Of a stretch of DNA of 64,000 bases, positions 26,293-33,960 are shown in pieces; within the stretch, counting starts at the first letter, position 1, and each line of letters opens with the position of its first letter. The notes under the pieces were generated by a model that was not told the origin of the DNA, made no database searches, and saw nothing but the letters and a program-made list of their open reading frames with translations. The position numbers and the translations under genes were made by a program. Location: the NCBI RefSeq assembly GCF_002847285.1, contig NZ_CP025407.1:5769001-5833000 (forward strand), read 5' to 3'. The stretch is from Streptomyces sp. CMB-StM0423 (GTDB lineage: Bacteria; Actinomycetota; Actinomycetes; Streptomycetales; Streptomycetaceae).

Positions 26293-27414
26293 GTGGCAGG
26301 GGCGAGTCGGGAAGCCGCGGCGGGTGCCCGCAGGATCGTCGTGAAGGTGGGGTCGTCCTCGCTGACCACCGCGGCCGGCGGGCTGGACGCGGACCGGGTC
26401 GACGCCCTGGTGGACGCGCTCGCCAAGCACGGGGACCGGGAGATCGTGCTGGTCAGCTCCGGGGCCATCGCCGCCGGGCTGGCGCCGCTCGGGCTCGGCA
26501 AGCGCCCCCGTGACCTGGCCAGGCAGCAGGCGGCGGCCAGCGTCGGGCAGGGGCTGCTGATGGCCCGCTACACCGCCTCGTACGCCCGCTACGCCAGGCG
26601 CGTCGGGCAGGTGCTGCTGACCACCGACGACATGAGCCGCCGCACCCACTACCGCAACGCGCAGCGCACCCTGGAGCAACTGCTCGCCATGGGCGCCGTG
26701 CCCGTCGTCAACGAGAACGACACCGTGGCCACCGAGGAGATCCGCTTCGGCGACAACGACCGGCTCGCCGCCCTCGTCGCCCATCTGGCCCGCGCCGACC
26801 TGCTGGTGCTCCTCTCCGACGTCGACGGCCTCTACGACGGCCCGCCGAGCGCCCCCGGCGCCTCCCGCATCGCCGAGGTGCGCCACCGCGACGAGCTGGC
26901 CGGGGTCCGGCTGGGGACCGCCGGGCGGGCCGGGGTGGGCACGGGCGGCATGGTGACCAAGGTGGAGGCGGCCAGGATCGCCACCGGCGAGGGCGTGCCC
27001 GTGGTGCTGACGTCCGCCGTGTACGCGGACGCGGCGCTGGCCGGGCAGCCCACCGGCACGTACTTCCACCCCACCGGGCGGCGTGCCCGCGGCCGGCTGC
27101 TGTGGCTCGCGCACGCCTCGACCCCGCTGGGGGCGCTGGTGCTGGACGACGGCGCGGTACGGGCCGTGACCGAGCGGCGCACGTCGCTGCTGCCGGCGGG
27201 GATCAAGGAGGTGGAGGGCAGGTTCACCGCGGGCGACCCGGTGGAGCTGCGGGACACCTCGGGCCGGGCGGTCGCGCGCGGGCTCGTCGCCTTCGACGCC
27301 GAGGAGCTGCCGCGGCTGCTCGGGCGCTCCACCCGCGAGCTGGCCAAGGAGCTGGGCCCGGCGTACGAGCGCGAGGTCGTGCACCGGGACGACCTCGTGG
27401 TGCTCGACAACTGA
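26293..27414 (+). CDS. proB: Glutamate 5-kinase
   Basis: First step of proline synthesis: ATP-dependent phosphorylation of glutamate. The amino-acid kinase domain begins RRIVVKVGSSSLTT and contains IVLVSSGAIAAG, VVNENDTVATEEIRFGDND (substrate/Mg site) and LLSDVDGLYDGPP. The C-terminal PUA domain starts near residue 280. From GTG 26293 the protein has 373 residues, matching the usual length. GCAGGGG lies about 5 nt upstream. GTG 26287 is an alternative two codons earlier. proA is 1 kb downstream with one gene between them. The 3' end shows repeated copies of the stop region. Confidence 0.96.
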   Translation: MAGASREAAAGARRIVVKVGSSSLTTAAGGLDADRVDALVDALAKHGDREIVLVSSGAIAAGLAPLGLGKRPRDLARQQAAASVGQGLLMARYTASYARYARRVGQVLLTTDDMSRRTHYRNAQRTLEQLLAMGAVPVVNENDTVATEEIRFGDNDRLAALVAHLARADLLVLLSDVDGLYDGPPSAPGASRIAEVRHRDELAGVRLGTAGRAGVGTGGMVTKVEAARIATGEGVPVVLTSAVYADAALAGQPTGTYFHPTGRRARGRLLWLAHASTPLGALVLDDGAVRAVTERRTSLLPAGIKEVEGRFTAGDPVELRDTSGRAVARGLVAFDAEELPRLLGRSTRELAKELGPAYEREVVHRDDLVVLDN

Positions 27415-27486
27415 GGCGCGAGCGGTGCGGCGCGGCAGGCGCGGGCGACAACTGAGGCGCCACAAGTGGCGGGCGGCAACTGACGG
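27405..27486 (+). repeat. Repeated proB stop-codon motif
   Basis: The 15-mer CGACAACTGAGGCGC, which includes the proB TGA, occurs at 27405-27419 and again exactly at 27446-27460. A decayed copy (CGGCAACTGACGG) lies at 27474-27486. It looks like local duplication of the gene end. Confidence 0.7.
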
Positions 27487-27685
27487 TTGACCGGCAGGGC
27501 GCGGCACGTGCCGCTGTGTGCGCCGTACCCCCCGCGAGACCGGCGCGCGGCGCGCGAAAAAACCCGTGTCCCGGCAGAGACCTTGGGCAAAAGCACCACG
27601 GGCGGGCGCGTCGGCTGGTCAACTTTGTTGTATGGGGCTGCCGCGGCGCGCAGCCCGTTGCAGACTCGTATTCAGGAGGCCGCCC

Positions 27686-28171
27686 GTGACACAAGGGCGT
27701 CCAGGGGCGCTGCCCCGGGGAACGGCACAGCGGACGCTGACCAGCGTCCAGGGGACCGGAGGTGGGCATGCGGGCAGCGCGGAGGAGCCGGCGACCGCGG
27801 CGGACGCCGGCGGTCCCGCCGCCGACGGCGCCCACCGGCTGTGGCACGTCACGCTGAGCGTCGCAGGACCCGAGGCCCCGCTGAAGGAGATCAGACGCGG
27901 TCTGGAACGGCTGGCGCACGACCATCCCTTCCTGCTGACCAGCCGTTATGCCAACGACCACGCCGAGATCCGCTACTGGGAAGAGGCCCGCGACCTGCAC
28001 GACGCGGCAGCCGTGGCGCTGCGGCTCTGGGGGGAGCACCGGGCGTCGGCGCAGTTGCCGCCGTGGGAGATCGTGGGCCTGGAGGTGATCGCCAGGGAGA
28101 CGTACCACCAGCGCATCGCCGGCGGGTACGGGCCGGCGCCCGCGGTGCCGGTGGGGGTGCATCCGTTCTGA
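27686..28171 (+). CDS. Conserved small protein between proB and proA
   Basis: A 161-residue protein of unknown function. The first 55 residues are Gly/Ala/Thr-rich and probably disordered. The C-terminal 100 residues look folded. They open HRLWHVTLSVAGPEAPLKEI and continue LERLAHDHPFLLTSRYANDHAEIRYWEEARDLHDAA, then LWGEHRASAQLPPWEIVGLEVI and ARETYHQR. That pattern suggests an alpha/beta ligand-binding or dimerisation domain. The GTG start has an excellent GGAGG site 7 nt upstream. Its fixed place between proB and proA in streptomycetes (from memory) hints at a link with proline synthesis, but no function can be assigned. Confidence 0.8.
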   Translation: MTQGRPGALPRGTAQRTLTSVQGTGGGHAGSAEEPATAADAGGPAADGAHRLWHVTLSVAGPEAPLKEIRRGLERLAHDHPFLLTSRYANDHAEIRYWEEARDLHDAAAVALRLWGEHRASAQLPPWEIVGLEVIARETYHQRIAGGYGPAPAVPVGVHPF

Positions 28172-28379
28172 GCCGCGGCGGGGGATCGGCCGCGGCACGG
28201 TCCGCAGGGGGCCGTGCGGGGGCGTACGCCCCGGCGCGCGCGGCAGCCTCCGCGCCCTGGGGCGGCTACCGGCGCACGCGCACGAGGTGAAGCGCGGGAG
28301 CGCGCACCCGCCGGTGCCGCGTCTCGCGGAGTGATACGGCCTGTCCACGATGTCGGCACCGCCGACTACCCTGCTCGGC

Positions 28380-29657
28380 ATGAGCAGCGAAACCCAGTCC
28401 CCGGTCCGCCAGGCCGCCCAGCGGGCGCGTACCGCGGCGGCGATGATCGCCCCGCTGCCCCGCGCGGCCAAGGACGCCGCCCTGCTGGCCGTCGCCGACG
28501 CGCTGGAGGCGCGCGCCGCGGAGGTCGTCGCGGCCAACGCCGAGGACGTCGCCCGGGCGCGGGCCGACGGCGTCTCCGACACGATCGTGGACCGGCTGAC
28601 GCTGACCGAGGAGCGCGTCGCCGGCGTCGCCTCCGACGTCCGGGATGTCGCCAAGCTCCCGGACCCCGTCGGCGAGGTGGTCCGCGGCTCCACGCTGCCG
28701 AACGGCCTGGAGCTGCGCCAGGTGCGGGTGCCGCTGGGCGTCGCCGGCATCATCTACGAGGGCCGGCCCAACGTCACCGTGGACGCCGCCGCCCTGTGCC
28801 TGAAGTCGGGCAACGCGGTGCTGCTGCGCGGCTCCTCCTCCGCGTACGCCTCGAACACCGCCCTCGTCGCCGTGCTGCGCGACGCGGTGGCCTCGGCCGG
28901 GCTGCCGCCGGACGCGGTGCAGTTGGTGCCCGGGCAGGGCCGCGAGTCCGTGCACGAGCTGATGCGCGCCCGCGGCCTGGTCGACGTGCTGATCCCGCGC
29001 GGCGGCGCCGGCCTCATCCGCACCGTCGTCGAGGAGTCCACGGTCCCGGTGATCGAGACCGGCACGGGCAACTGCCACGTGTACGTGGACGAGCACGCCG
29101 ACCTCGACCTCGCCGAGAAGATCCTCGTCAACTCCAAGGCGCAGCGCCCCAGCGTGTGCAACGCCGCCGAGACCGTCCTCGTCCACCAGGCCGTGGCCGA
29201 CGCCTTCCTGCCCCGCGCCCTGCGGGCCCTGGAGGCCGAGGGCGTCACCGTGCACGGCGACGACGCCTGGGTGAAGGCGGGCGCCGCGGCCGGCGTGGAG
29301 GTGCAGCTCGCCGACGACGAGGACTGGGCCACGGAGTACCTGTCGTACGACATCGCCGCGGGCGTGGTGCGTTCCCTGGACGACGCGGTGGCGCACATCC
29401 GCCGCTGGTCCTCCGGGCACACCGAGGCCGTCGTCACCCGCGACACCGGCGCGGCCCGCCGCTTCACCGCACTGGTGGATTCCGCGGCGGTCATGGTGAA
29501 CGCCTCCACCCGGTTCACCGACGGCGCGGAGTTCGGCTTCGGCGCGGAGATCGGCATCTCCACCCAGAAGCTGCACGCCCGCGGGCCGATGGGGCTGCCG
29601 GAGCTGACCTCGACGAAGTACGTCGTGACCGGCGACGGCCAGCTCAAGGGCCGGTAG
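28380..29657 (+). CDS. proA: Glutamate-5-semialdehyde (gamma-glutamyl phosphate) reductase
   Basis: NADPH-dependent second step of proline synthesis, in the aldehyde-dehydrogenase superfamily. The 425-residue product has the nucleotide-binding segment VPLGVAGIIYEGRPNVT, LKSGNAVLLRGSS, and the catalytic Cys260 in QRPSVCNAAETVLVH. It also has DGAEFGFGAEIGISTQKLHARGPMG near the end. The ATG at 28380 lies 7 nt after TACCCT (28367-28372) and lacks a ribosome site, so it is probably leaderless. A GTG/ATG further upstream would require reading through that box. Confidence 0.97.
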   Translation: MSSETQSPVRQAAQRARTAAAMIAPLPRAAKDAALLAVADALEARAAEVVAANAEDVARARADGVSDTIVDRLTLTEERVAGVASDVRDVAKLPDPVGEVVRGSTLPNGLELRQVRVPLGVAGIIYEGRPNVTVDAAALCLKSGNAVLLRGSSSAYASNTALVAVLRDAVASAGLPPDAVQLVPGQGRESVHELMRARGLVDVLIPRGGAGLIRTVVEESTVPVIETGTGNCHVYVDEHADLDLAEKILVNSKAQRPSVCNAAETVLVHQAVADAFLPRALRALEAEGVTVHGDDAWVKAGAAAGVEVQLADDEDWATEYLSYDIAAGVVRSLDDAVAHIRRWSSGHTEAVVTRDTGAARRFTALVDSAAVMVNASTRFTDGAEFGFGAEIGISTQKLHARGPMGLPELTSTKYVVTGDGQLKGR

Positions 29658-29853
29658 CCGGGCGCCCCGCCGCCGAACGGCCCAGTGGGGCTCCAGGAGT
29701 CCGCGCGGCGGCATCCGGGCCGGGAGCAGGCCGTACAGGCGCCTTCTCAGGCCCGTCCCGGCCGCCGCACGGGTCCGGAGGGGTGGCCGGGCCCCTGCGT
29801 CCGTATCCCGCGCTGCCTGGCGCATCCCGACTGTCCCGGTTTACGCTGGTCGG

Positions 29854-30348
29854 GTGCCGGACGATGTGGGGGGCAGGCCACCGTACGCCGACGGTGACGA
29901 GCCCGACAGCCACCACCACGGAGGCGCGGACGAAGAGTTCGCCGCCGTGGTCCTCGACGAGGACTTCGTCCGTTCGGCCCACTTCCACGAGCCCAGCGCC
30001 GTGGAGCGCATGGTCGGCGCCGCGGAGGCGCGGGCCCAGGCGGAGGCCGTCCTCGACGAGGCAGCGAACGAGGACCGGATATACGACGGCTGGGACGACC
30101 CGGACGCCCCCGACCCGTACGGCCCCTACGGCGGCGCCCTGCGCCCGTACCGCGGCCACGGGCACTGGCAGCGCCCCGTCGCCCTGCTGCTCGCCCTCCT
30201 CCTCGGCGTCGGCATAGTCGCGCTGTCCTTCGCCGCCGTGTACCGTTCCGGCCCCGACGGCCGCGACGACGCCCCGCCCCCCGGCGGCTCCAGCCCTTCG
30301 GCCACGACCGGCGCGGACGCCCTCGAACCGTCGCTGACCCCGCGTTGA
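29854..30348 (+). CDS. Single-pass membrane protein, paralogue of the next gene
   Basis: A 164-residue protein with an acidic cytoplasmic part (residues 1-105), one membrane helix (about 107-129) and a short Pro/Ser/Thr extracytoplasmic tail. Residues 35-52 read DEDFVRSAHFHEPSAVER. The next gene has a closely similar block, with 10 of 18 identical and a comparable offset from the membrane. The GTG is 6 nt after TACGCT (29842-29847), suggesting a leaderless mRNA. By order (proA, this pair, M48 protease, nadD) it should match the S. coelicolor SCO2583/SCO2584 pair, which I remember as partners of the Mre spore-wall complex. That link is from memory. Confidence 0.78.
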   Translation: MPDDVGGRPPYADGDEPDSHHHGGADEEFAAVVLDEDFVRSAHFHEPSAVERMVGAAEARAQAEAVLDEAANEDRIYDGWDDPDAPDPYGPYGGALRPYRGHGHWQRPVALLLALLLGVGIVALSFAAVYRSGPDGRDDAPPPGGSSPSATTGADALEPSLTPR

Positions 30349-30548
30349 CCCTGCGGAACCCCTGCTTGAGCCCCCCGCGCGACCTCCGTGCGGGCGTCGC
30401 CGGCGATCTGCCGCAACCGCTTCCGCCCGATTGATCCTCACCCTCCCCCTACGTCCTGCGGCCGTGGGCGGTACCCCCACCGGCGCAGCGGCAAGTTGGC
30501 GTTGACGCGCCGGTTTACGGGGGGCGCCGCGGACCTACTCTTCTGTAT

Positions 30549-31631
30549 ATGGCCGGGCACGAAGGCCCGCCCGACGGGACACCCGAGCGCGCCCCCGGAG
30601 GCGGAGACGACGAGTACCGCTCCATCGTGTTCGATGAGGCGTTCGTCAAGGCTGCCCGCCTGGAGGAGTACTCCGCCCGCGAGCGCGTCGGCGACCACGC
30701 CCCCGCCGTACGCAGCCGCCGCCCCCAGCGGCCCGGCGCCTCCCGGCAGGCCCTGGTGCTCGTGCTGCTCATCGCGCTCGCCTTCGGCACCGCCATCTAC
30801 ATGGGCGTACGCATGCCCTACCGGCAGCCCGGCGCCCCCGCCGCGGCGCCGCTGCGCAGCACCGTCGTCCCGCTGACGCCCGACGGCCCGGTGCCCGGCG
30901 GCGAGCCCGAAGAGCTGATCGCCGGCAGCCCCGCCGCGGACTTCGGCACCGGCGCCGACGGCATCGACCTGCCGGATCCGGTCGCGACCCGGAACTTCAC
31001 CGAGGAGCAGGTCGTCCAGGCGCTCACCGCCAGCAAGGACTACCTCGTCACCTCCGCGGTCGACGCCCGCACCCTCACCGGCGGCAACGTCCGCGACGTA
31101 CGCATCCAGCTCGACCCGCAGCAGCACGGCCAGTTCGACCAGAGCCTCGCCCGCCCCGCCGACGACGGCAGGCACGCCGCGACCGGCTGGATGGTCCGCT
31201 TCGACCCCGAGCACGTGCGGCTGGCCCACCGGAGCGTACGGGTCGACGGCGCGGTGACCTTCGCGGAGGTCAGCGACCAGGAGCTGGAGGTCAGCGCGGA
31301 CCACGTCTTCGTCTACGCACTGCGCCCCGCGAAGGCGTCCGCCGGGACGTCCGAGGCGGACGCGTCGCTGTTCACCGTGCGCCGCCAGGTGCGGATCCGC
31401 TTCGACCACGACGACCTGCGCGACCGGCAACTGGAGCTGGCCGAGACCGCGCTGACCGCCGGGCCGCTGGCGTGCACCGCGGACGCCTCGGCGTATCTGC
31501 GGCCGCTGCTGGCCGGCGAGCGGGACCCGCGGAAGACGCCGCACGGGACCAACCCGTTCGCGACGCCGGGTCAGTTGAGCGGGTCGCTGTGCGGGGTGCT
31601 GGACACGGGGCAGGCGGCGAAGGCGTCGTAG
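30549..31631 (+). CDS. Single-pass membrane protein with large outer domain (paralogue)
   Basis: A 360-residue protein with a cytoplasmic N-terminus holding DEAFVKAARLEEYSARER (residues 29-46), a membrane helix (about 67-86) and an extracytoplasmic domain of about 270 residues. The outer part includes ASKDYLVTSAVDARTLTGG, a strand-rich VRFDPEHVRLAHRSVRVDG region and paired cysteines near the C-terminus (GPLACTADAS, LSGSLCGVLD). No enzyme motif is seen. The ATG is 7 nt after TACTCT (30536-30541), leaderless like its paralogue. A role in wall or spore-wall assembly is inferred from the neighbourhood. Confidence 0.8.
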   Translation: MAGHEGPPDGTPERAPGGGDDEYRSIVFDEAFVKAARLEEYSARERVGDHAPAVRSRRPQRPGASRQALVLVLLIALAFGTAIYMGVRMPYRQPGAPAAAPLRSTVVPLTPDGPVPGGEPEELIAGSPAADFGTGADGIDLPDPVATRNFTEEQVVQALTASKDYLVTSAVDARTLTGGNVRDVRIQLDPQQHGQFDQSLARPADDGRHAATGWMVRFDPEHVRLAHRSVRVDGAVTFAEVSDQELEVSADHVFVYALRPAKASAGTSEADASLFTVRRQVRIRFDHDDLRDRQLELAETALTAGPLACTADASAYLRPLLAGERDPRKTPHGTNPFATPGQLSGSLCGVLDTGQAAKAS

Positions 31632-31682
31632 CGCGGGGGCACGGGCCGCAGGCGCGGACCGCGCGTCCCGTAGGACGAACGC

Positions 31683-31734
31683 CGTACGAACGACGCCGCC
31701 GCCCCCGGGACGAGGGGGCGGCGGCTTTCGTACG
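31683..31734. terminator. Composite bidirectional terminator
   Basis: The inner 12-bp stem GCCGCCGCCCCC/GGGGGCGGCGGC (31695-31706 with 31714-31725) is flanked by outer arms CGTACGAA/TTCGTACG (31683-31690 with 31727-31734). It lies between convergent genes. Confidence 0.87.
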
Positions 31735-31767
31735 GTGGGCGCTCGCTGAGCGGAGGGGGGACGGTGC

Positions 31768-32844
31768 TCAGTTGGGCGAGGGGTCCGCGGGGCCGGAGCC
31801 GTCCGACGGGGCGGAGCCGCCGGAGCCGCGGTTGTTGAAGCGGTCCCGCAGCTTGCCGCCTATGTCGGCGGTGCCGCCCGCGATGTCGTTGACGAGCCGC
31901 AGCAGCGGGTCCTTGCTGTTCTTCACCGTGTCCGCGTAGCTGCTGGCCGACTCGCGGAAGGACTCGCGCGCGGAGGCGTCCTTGTCCTCGTCGCGCCGCG
32001 GGTAGTGGCCGTCCATGATCCGCTGGTAGTCGCGGCTCTCCGACCACTTCTTCAGCTCGGCGGCGCGGATGGTGGTGAAGGGGTGGCTGCGCGGCAGCAC
32101 GTTGAGGATCTTCAGGACGGAGTCGCGGACGTCGCCGCCCCGGTCGTACTCCTCGGCCTGCTGGAGGAACGCGTCGACGTTCATCTGGTGCAGGTGGTTG
32201 CCGCCGGCGAGCTTCATCAGCCCGCGCATCGACGCCTCCAGGTCCTGCCCGACGAGCAGCCCGGCGCGGTCCGCGGACAGCTCCGACTTGCGGAACCACT
32301 CCAGCAGCGCGGCGATGATGGCCCGTATCGCCAGGGCGCCCAGCGGGATCCAGGCGAGCGCGAGAGCGAGGTTGGTGAGGAAGAGCATGATCGTGCGGTA
32401 CACCGAGTGGCCGGACAGCGCGTGGCCCACCTCGTGACCGACGACGGCCCGCATCTCCTCCTCGTCGAGCAGCTCGACGAGGCCGGTGGTGACGACGATG
32501 ATCGGCTCGTCCATGCCGATGCACATCGCGTTGGGCTGGGGGTCCTGCTTGACGTACATCTGCGGGACCTTGTCGAGGTCCAGGATGTAACAGGCGTCGC
32601 GCAGCATGTCGTGCAGGTGCTGGAACTGCTGGTCGCCGACCCGCACCGAGTCGGAGAGGAACAGCAGCCGCAGCGAGCGCTCCGGCAGCATGCCGCTGAT
32701 GGCCTTGAAGACCTTGTCGAAGCCGGTGAGCTTGCGCAGCGAGACGAGCGCGGAGCGGTCCGCCGGGTGCTCGTACGCCCGGGACGAGATGCCCGGGAAC
32801 CTTCTGCGTTCTCGGCTCGGCACGTTCTTGTTGAGTTCAGGCAT
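31768..32844 (-). CDS. M48-family membrane metalloprotease
   Basis: A 358-residue zinc metalloprotease. The active-site helix VVGHEVGHALSGH gives HEVGH at 137-141, and a likely third ligand Glu lies in SELSADRAG (about 188). A hydrophobic region (about 150-182) follows the catalytic helix. The C-terminal tail is Gly/Ser/Pro-rich. Related to HtpX-type proteases that act on membrane proteins. The ATG at 32844 has GGGGAGGGG about 9 nt upstream. A longer frame exists but lacks such a site. It is convergent with the paralogous membrane-protein pair and divergent from the nadD operon. Confidence 0.9.
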   Translation of the reverse strand: MPELNKNVPSRERRRFPGISSRAYEHPADRSALVSLRKLTGFDKVFKAISGMLPERSLRLLFLSDSVRVGDQQFQHLHDMLRDACYILDLDKVPQMYVKQDPQPNAMCIGMDEPIIVVTTGLVELLDEEEMRAVVGHEVGHALSGHSVYRTIMLFLTNLALALAWIPLGALAIRAIIAALLEWFRKSELSADRAGLLVGQDLEASMRGLMKLAGGNHLHQMNVDAFLQQAEEYDRGGDVRDSVLKILNVLPRSHPFTTIRAAELKKWSESRDYQRIMDGHYPRRDEDKDASARESFRESASSYADTVKNSKDPLLRLVNDIAGGTADIGGKLRDRFNNRGSGGSAPSDGSGPADPSPN

Positions 32845-33084
32845 GTCTGTCCGTCCCCTCCCCGTACGTCTGACCCCCAAGGCTAGTGCGACAACGGGCC
32901 GGCGCGGCCGGGAGTTCCGTAGCAGGTTCGTCACGGCACCCGTACCGCACGGTGACCTCGGCGTCTGCGGCGGTGTCCCCGTCCGGCGCCCTCCGATGGC
33001 GGAGCCGACGTGGGAGCGGGCCGCGGACCCGCTTACGATGTCGAGGCACGCCCACCCGACGACACCGGATTGGCCACCGTGACC

Positions 33085-33267
33085 ATGAGCGCTCTGACCG
33101 CCGCCCACGACCTCGCCGTGACCCTCGCCTCCGCATCCGAGAGCGGTGGCGGCGGCGAGCACGAGAGCAACCACGCCAGCCTGAACCCGTACTTCATCGG
33201 CGGGAGCGCGCTGTTCATCCTGCTCCTCCTGCTCTTCATCACCACCCGCTTCAACCGGGACCGCTGA
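33085..33267 (+). CDS. Small membrane protein upstream of nadD
   Basis: A 60-residue product with a short hydrophilic N-terminus (SESGGGGEHESNHAS) and one membrane helix (IGGSALFILLLLLFITTRF), ending NRDR. Function unknown. ATG 33085 is assumed, with TTG 33070 as an alternative five codons upstream. TACGAT (33032-33037) is a possible -10. The stop is 5 nt before the nadD GTG, so the two genes are co-transcribed and probably coupled. The conserved pairing with nadD (from memory) supports that it is a real gene. Confidence 0.75.
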   Translation: MSALTAAHDLAVTLASASESGGGGEHESNHASLNPYFIGGSALFILLLLLFITTRFNRDR

Positions 33268-33272
33268 GGGCG

Positions 33273-33863
33273 GTGAGACGCAGACTGGGCGTGATGGGCG
33301 GGACGTTCGATCCCATCCACCACGGTCACCTGGTGGCGGCGAGCGAGGTCGCCGCCCGCTTCCACCTCGACGAGGTGATCTTCGTGCCCACGGGCGAACC
33401 GTGGCAGAAGAGCGACAAGGCGGTGTCGCCGCGCGAGGACCGCTATCTGATGACCGTGATCGCCACGGCGTCGAACCCGCAGTTCTCGGTCAGCCGCATC
33501 GACATCGACCGCGAAGGGCCGACCTTCACGATCGACACCCTCCGGGAGCTGCACGGGCTCGAACCGGAGGCGGAGCTTTTCTTCATCACGGGCGCGGACG
33601 CGCTCTCCCAGATCTTCACCTGGCGGGGCGCGGAGGAACTGTTCTCGCTGGCCCACTTCATCGGGGTGACCAGGCCGGGTCACCGGTTGCACGACCCCGG
33701 GCTGCCGGAAGGCAGGGTGTCGTTGGTCGAGGTTCCCGCGCTCGCCATCTCGTCCACGGATTGCCGGGAACGGGTGGCTCGCGAGGAACCCGTCTGGTAT
33801 TTGGTCCCTGACGGCGTTGTGCGCTACATCAACAAGCGAAGGCTTTACCGCGACGGCGATTGA
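33273..33863 (+). CDS. nadD: Nicotinate-nucleotide adenylyltransferase
   Basis: NAD synthesis: nicotinate mononucleotide + ATP to deamido-NAD. The 196-residue product has the nucleotidyltransferase opening GVMGGTFDPIHHGHL (HxGH motif), the VPTGEPWQKS segment, FFITGADALSQIFTW and the C-terminal ISSTDCRER (ISSTxxR class motif). The GTG start has GAGGG upstream. It follows the small membrane protein, and the LCP gene is 97 nt downstream. Confidence 0.97.
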   Translation: MRRRLGVMGGTFDPIHHGHLVAASEVAARFHLDEVIFVPTGEPWQKSDKAVSPREDRYLMTVIATASNPQFSVSRIDIDREGPTFTIDTLRELHGLEPEAELFFITGADALSQIFTWRGAEELFSLAHFIGVTRPGHRLHDPGLPEGRVSLVEVPALAISSTDCRERVAREEPVWYLVPDGVVRYINKRRLYRDGD

Positions 33864-33960
33864 CGCGCAGGATCTACGAAGCGGCGGGGGCCGCACGGGG
33901 AGCGAAGGGTAAGTACGGGGGGACCATGGGCGGGGATTGCCCATTATGGAAGGGGCACCA

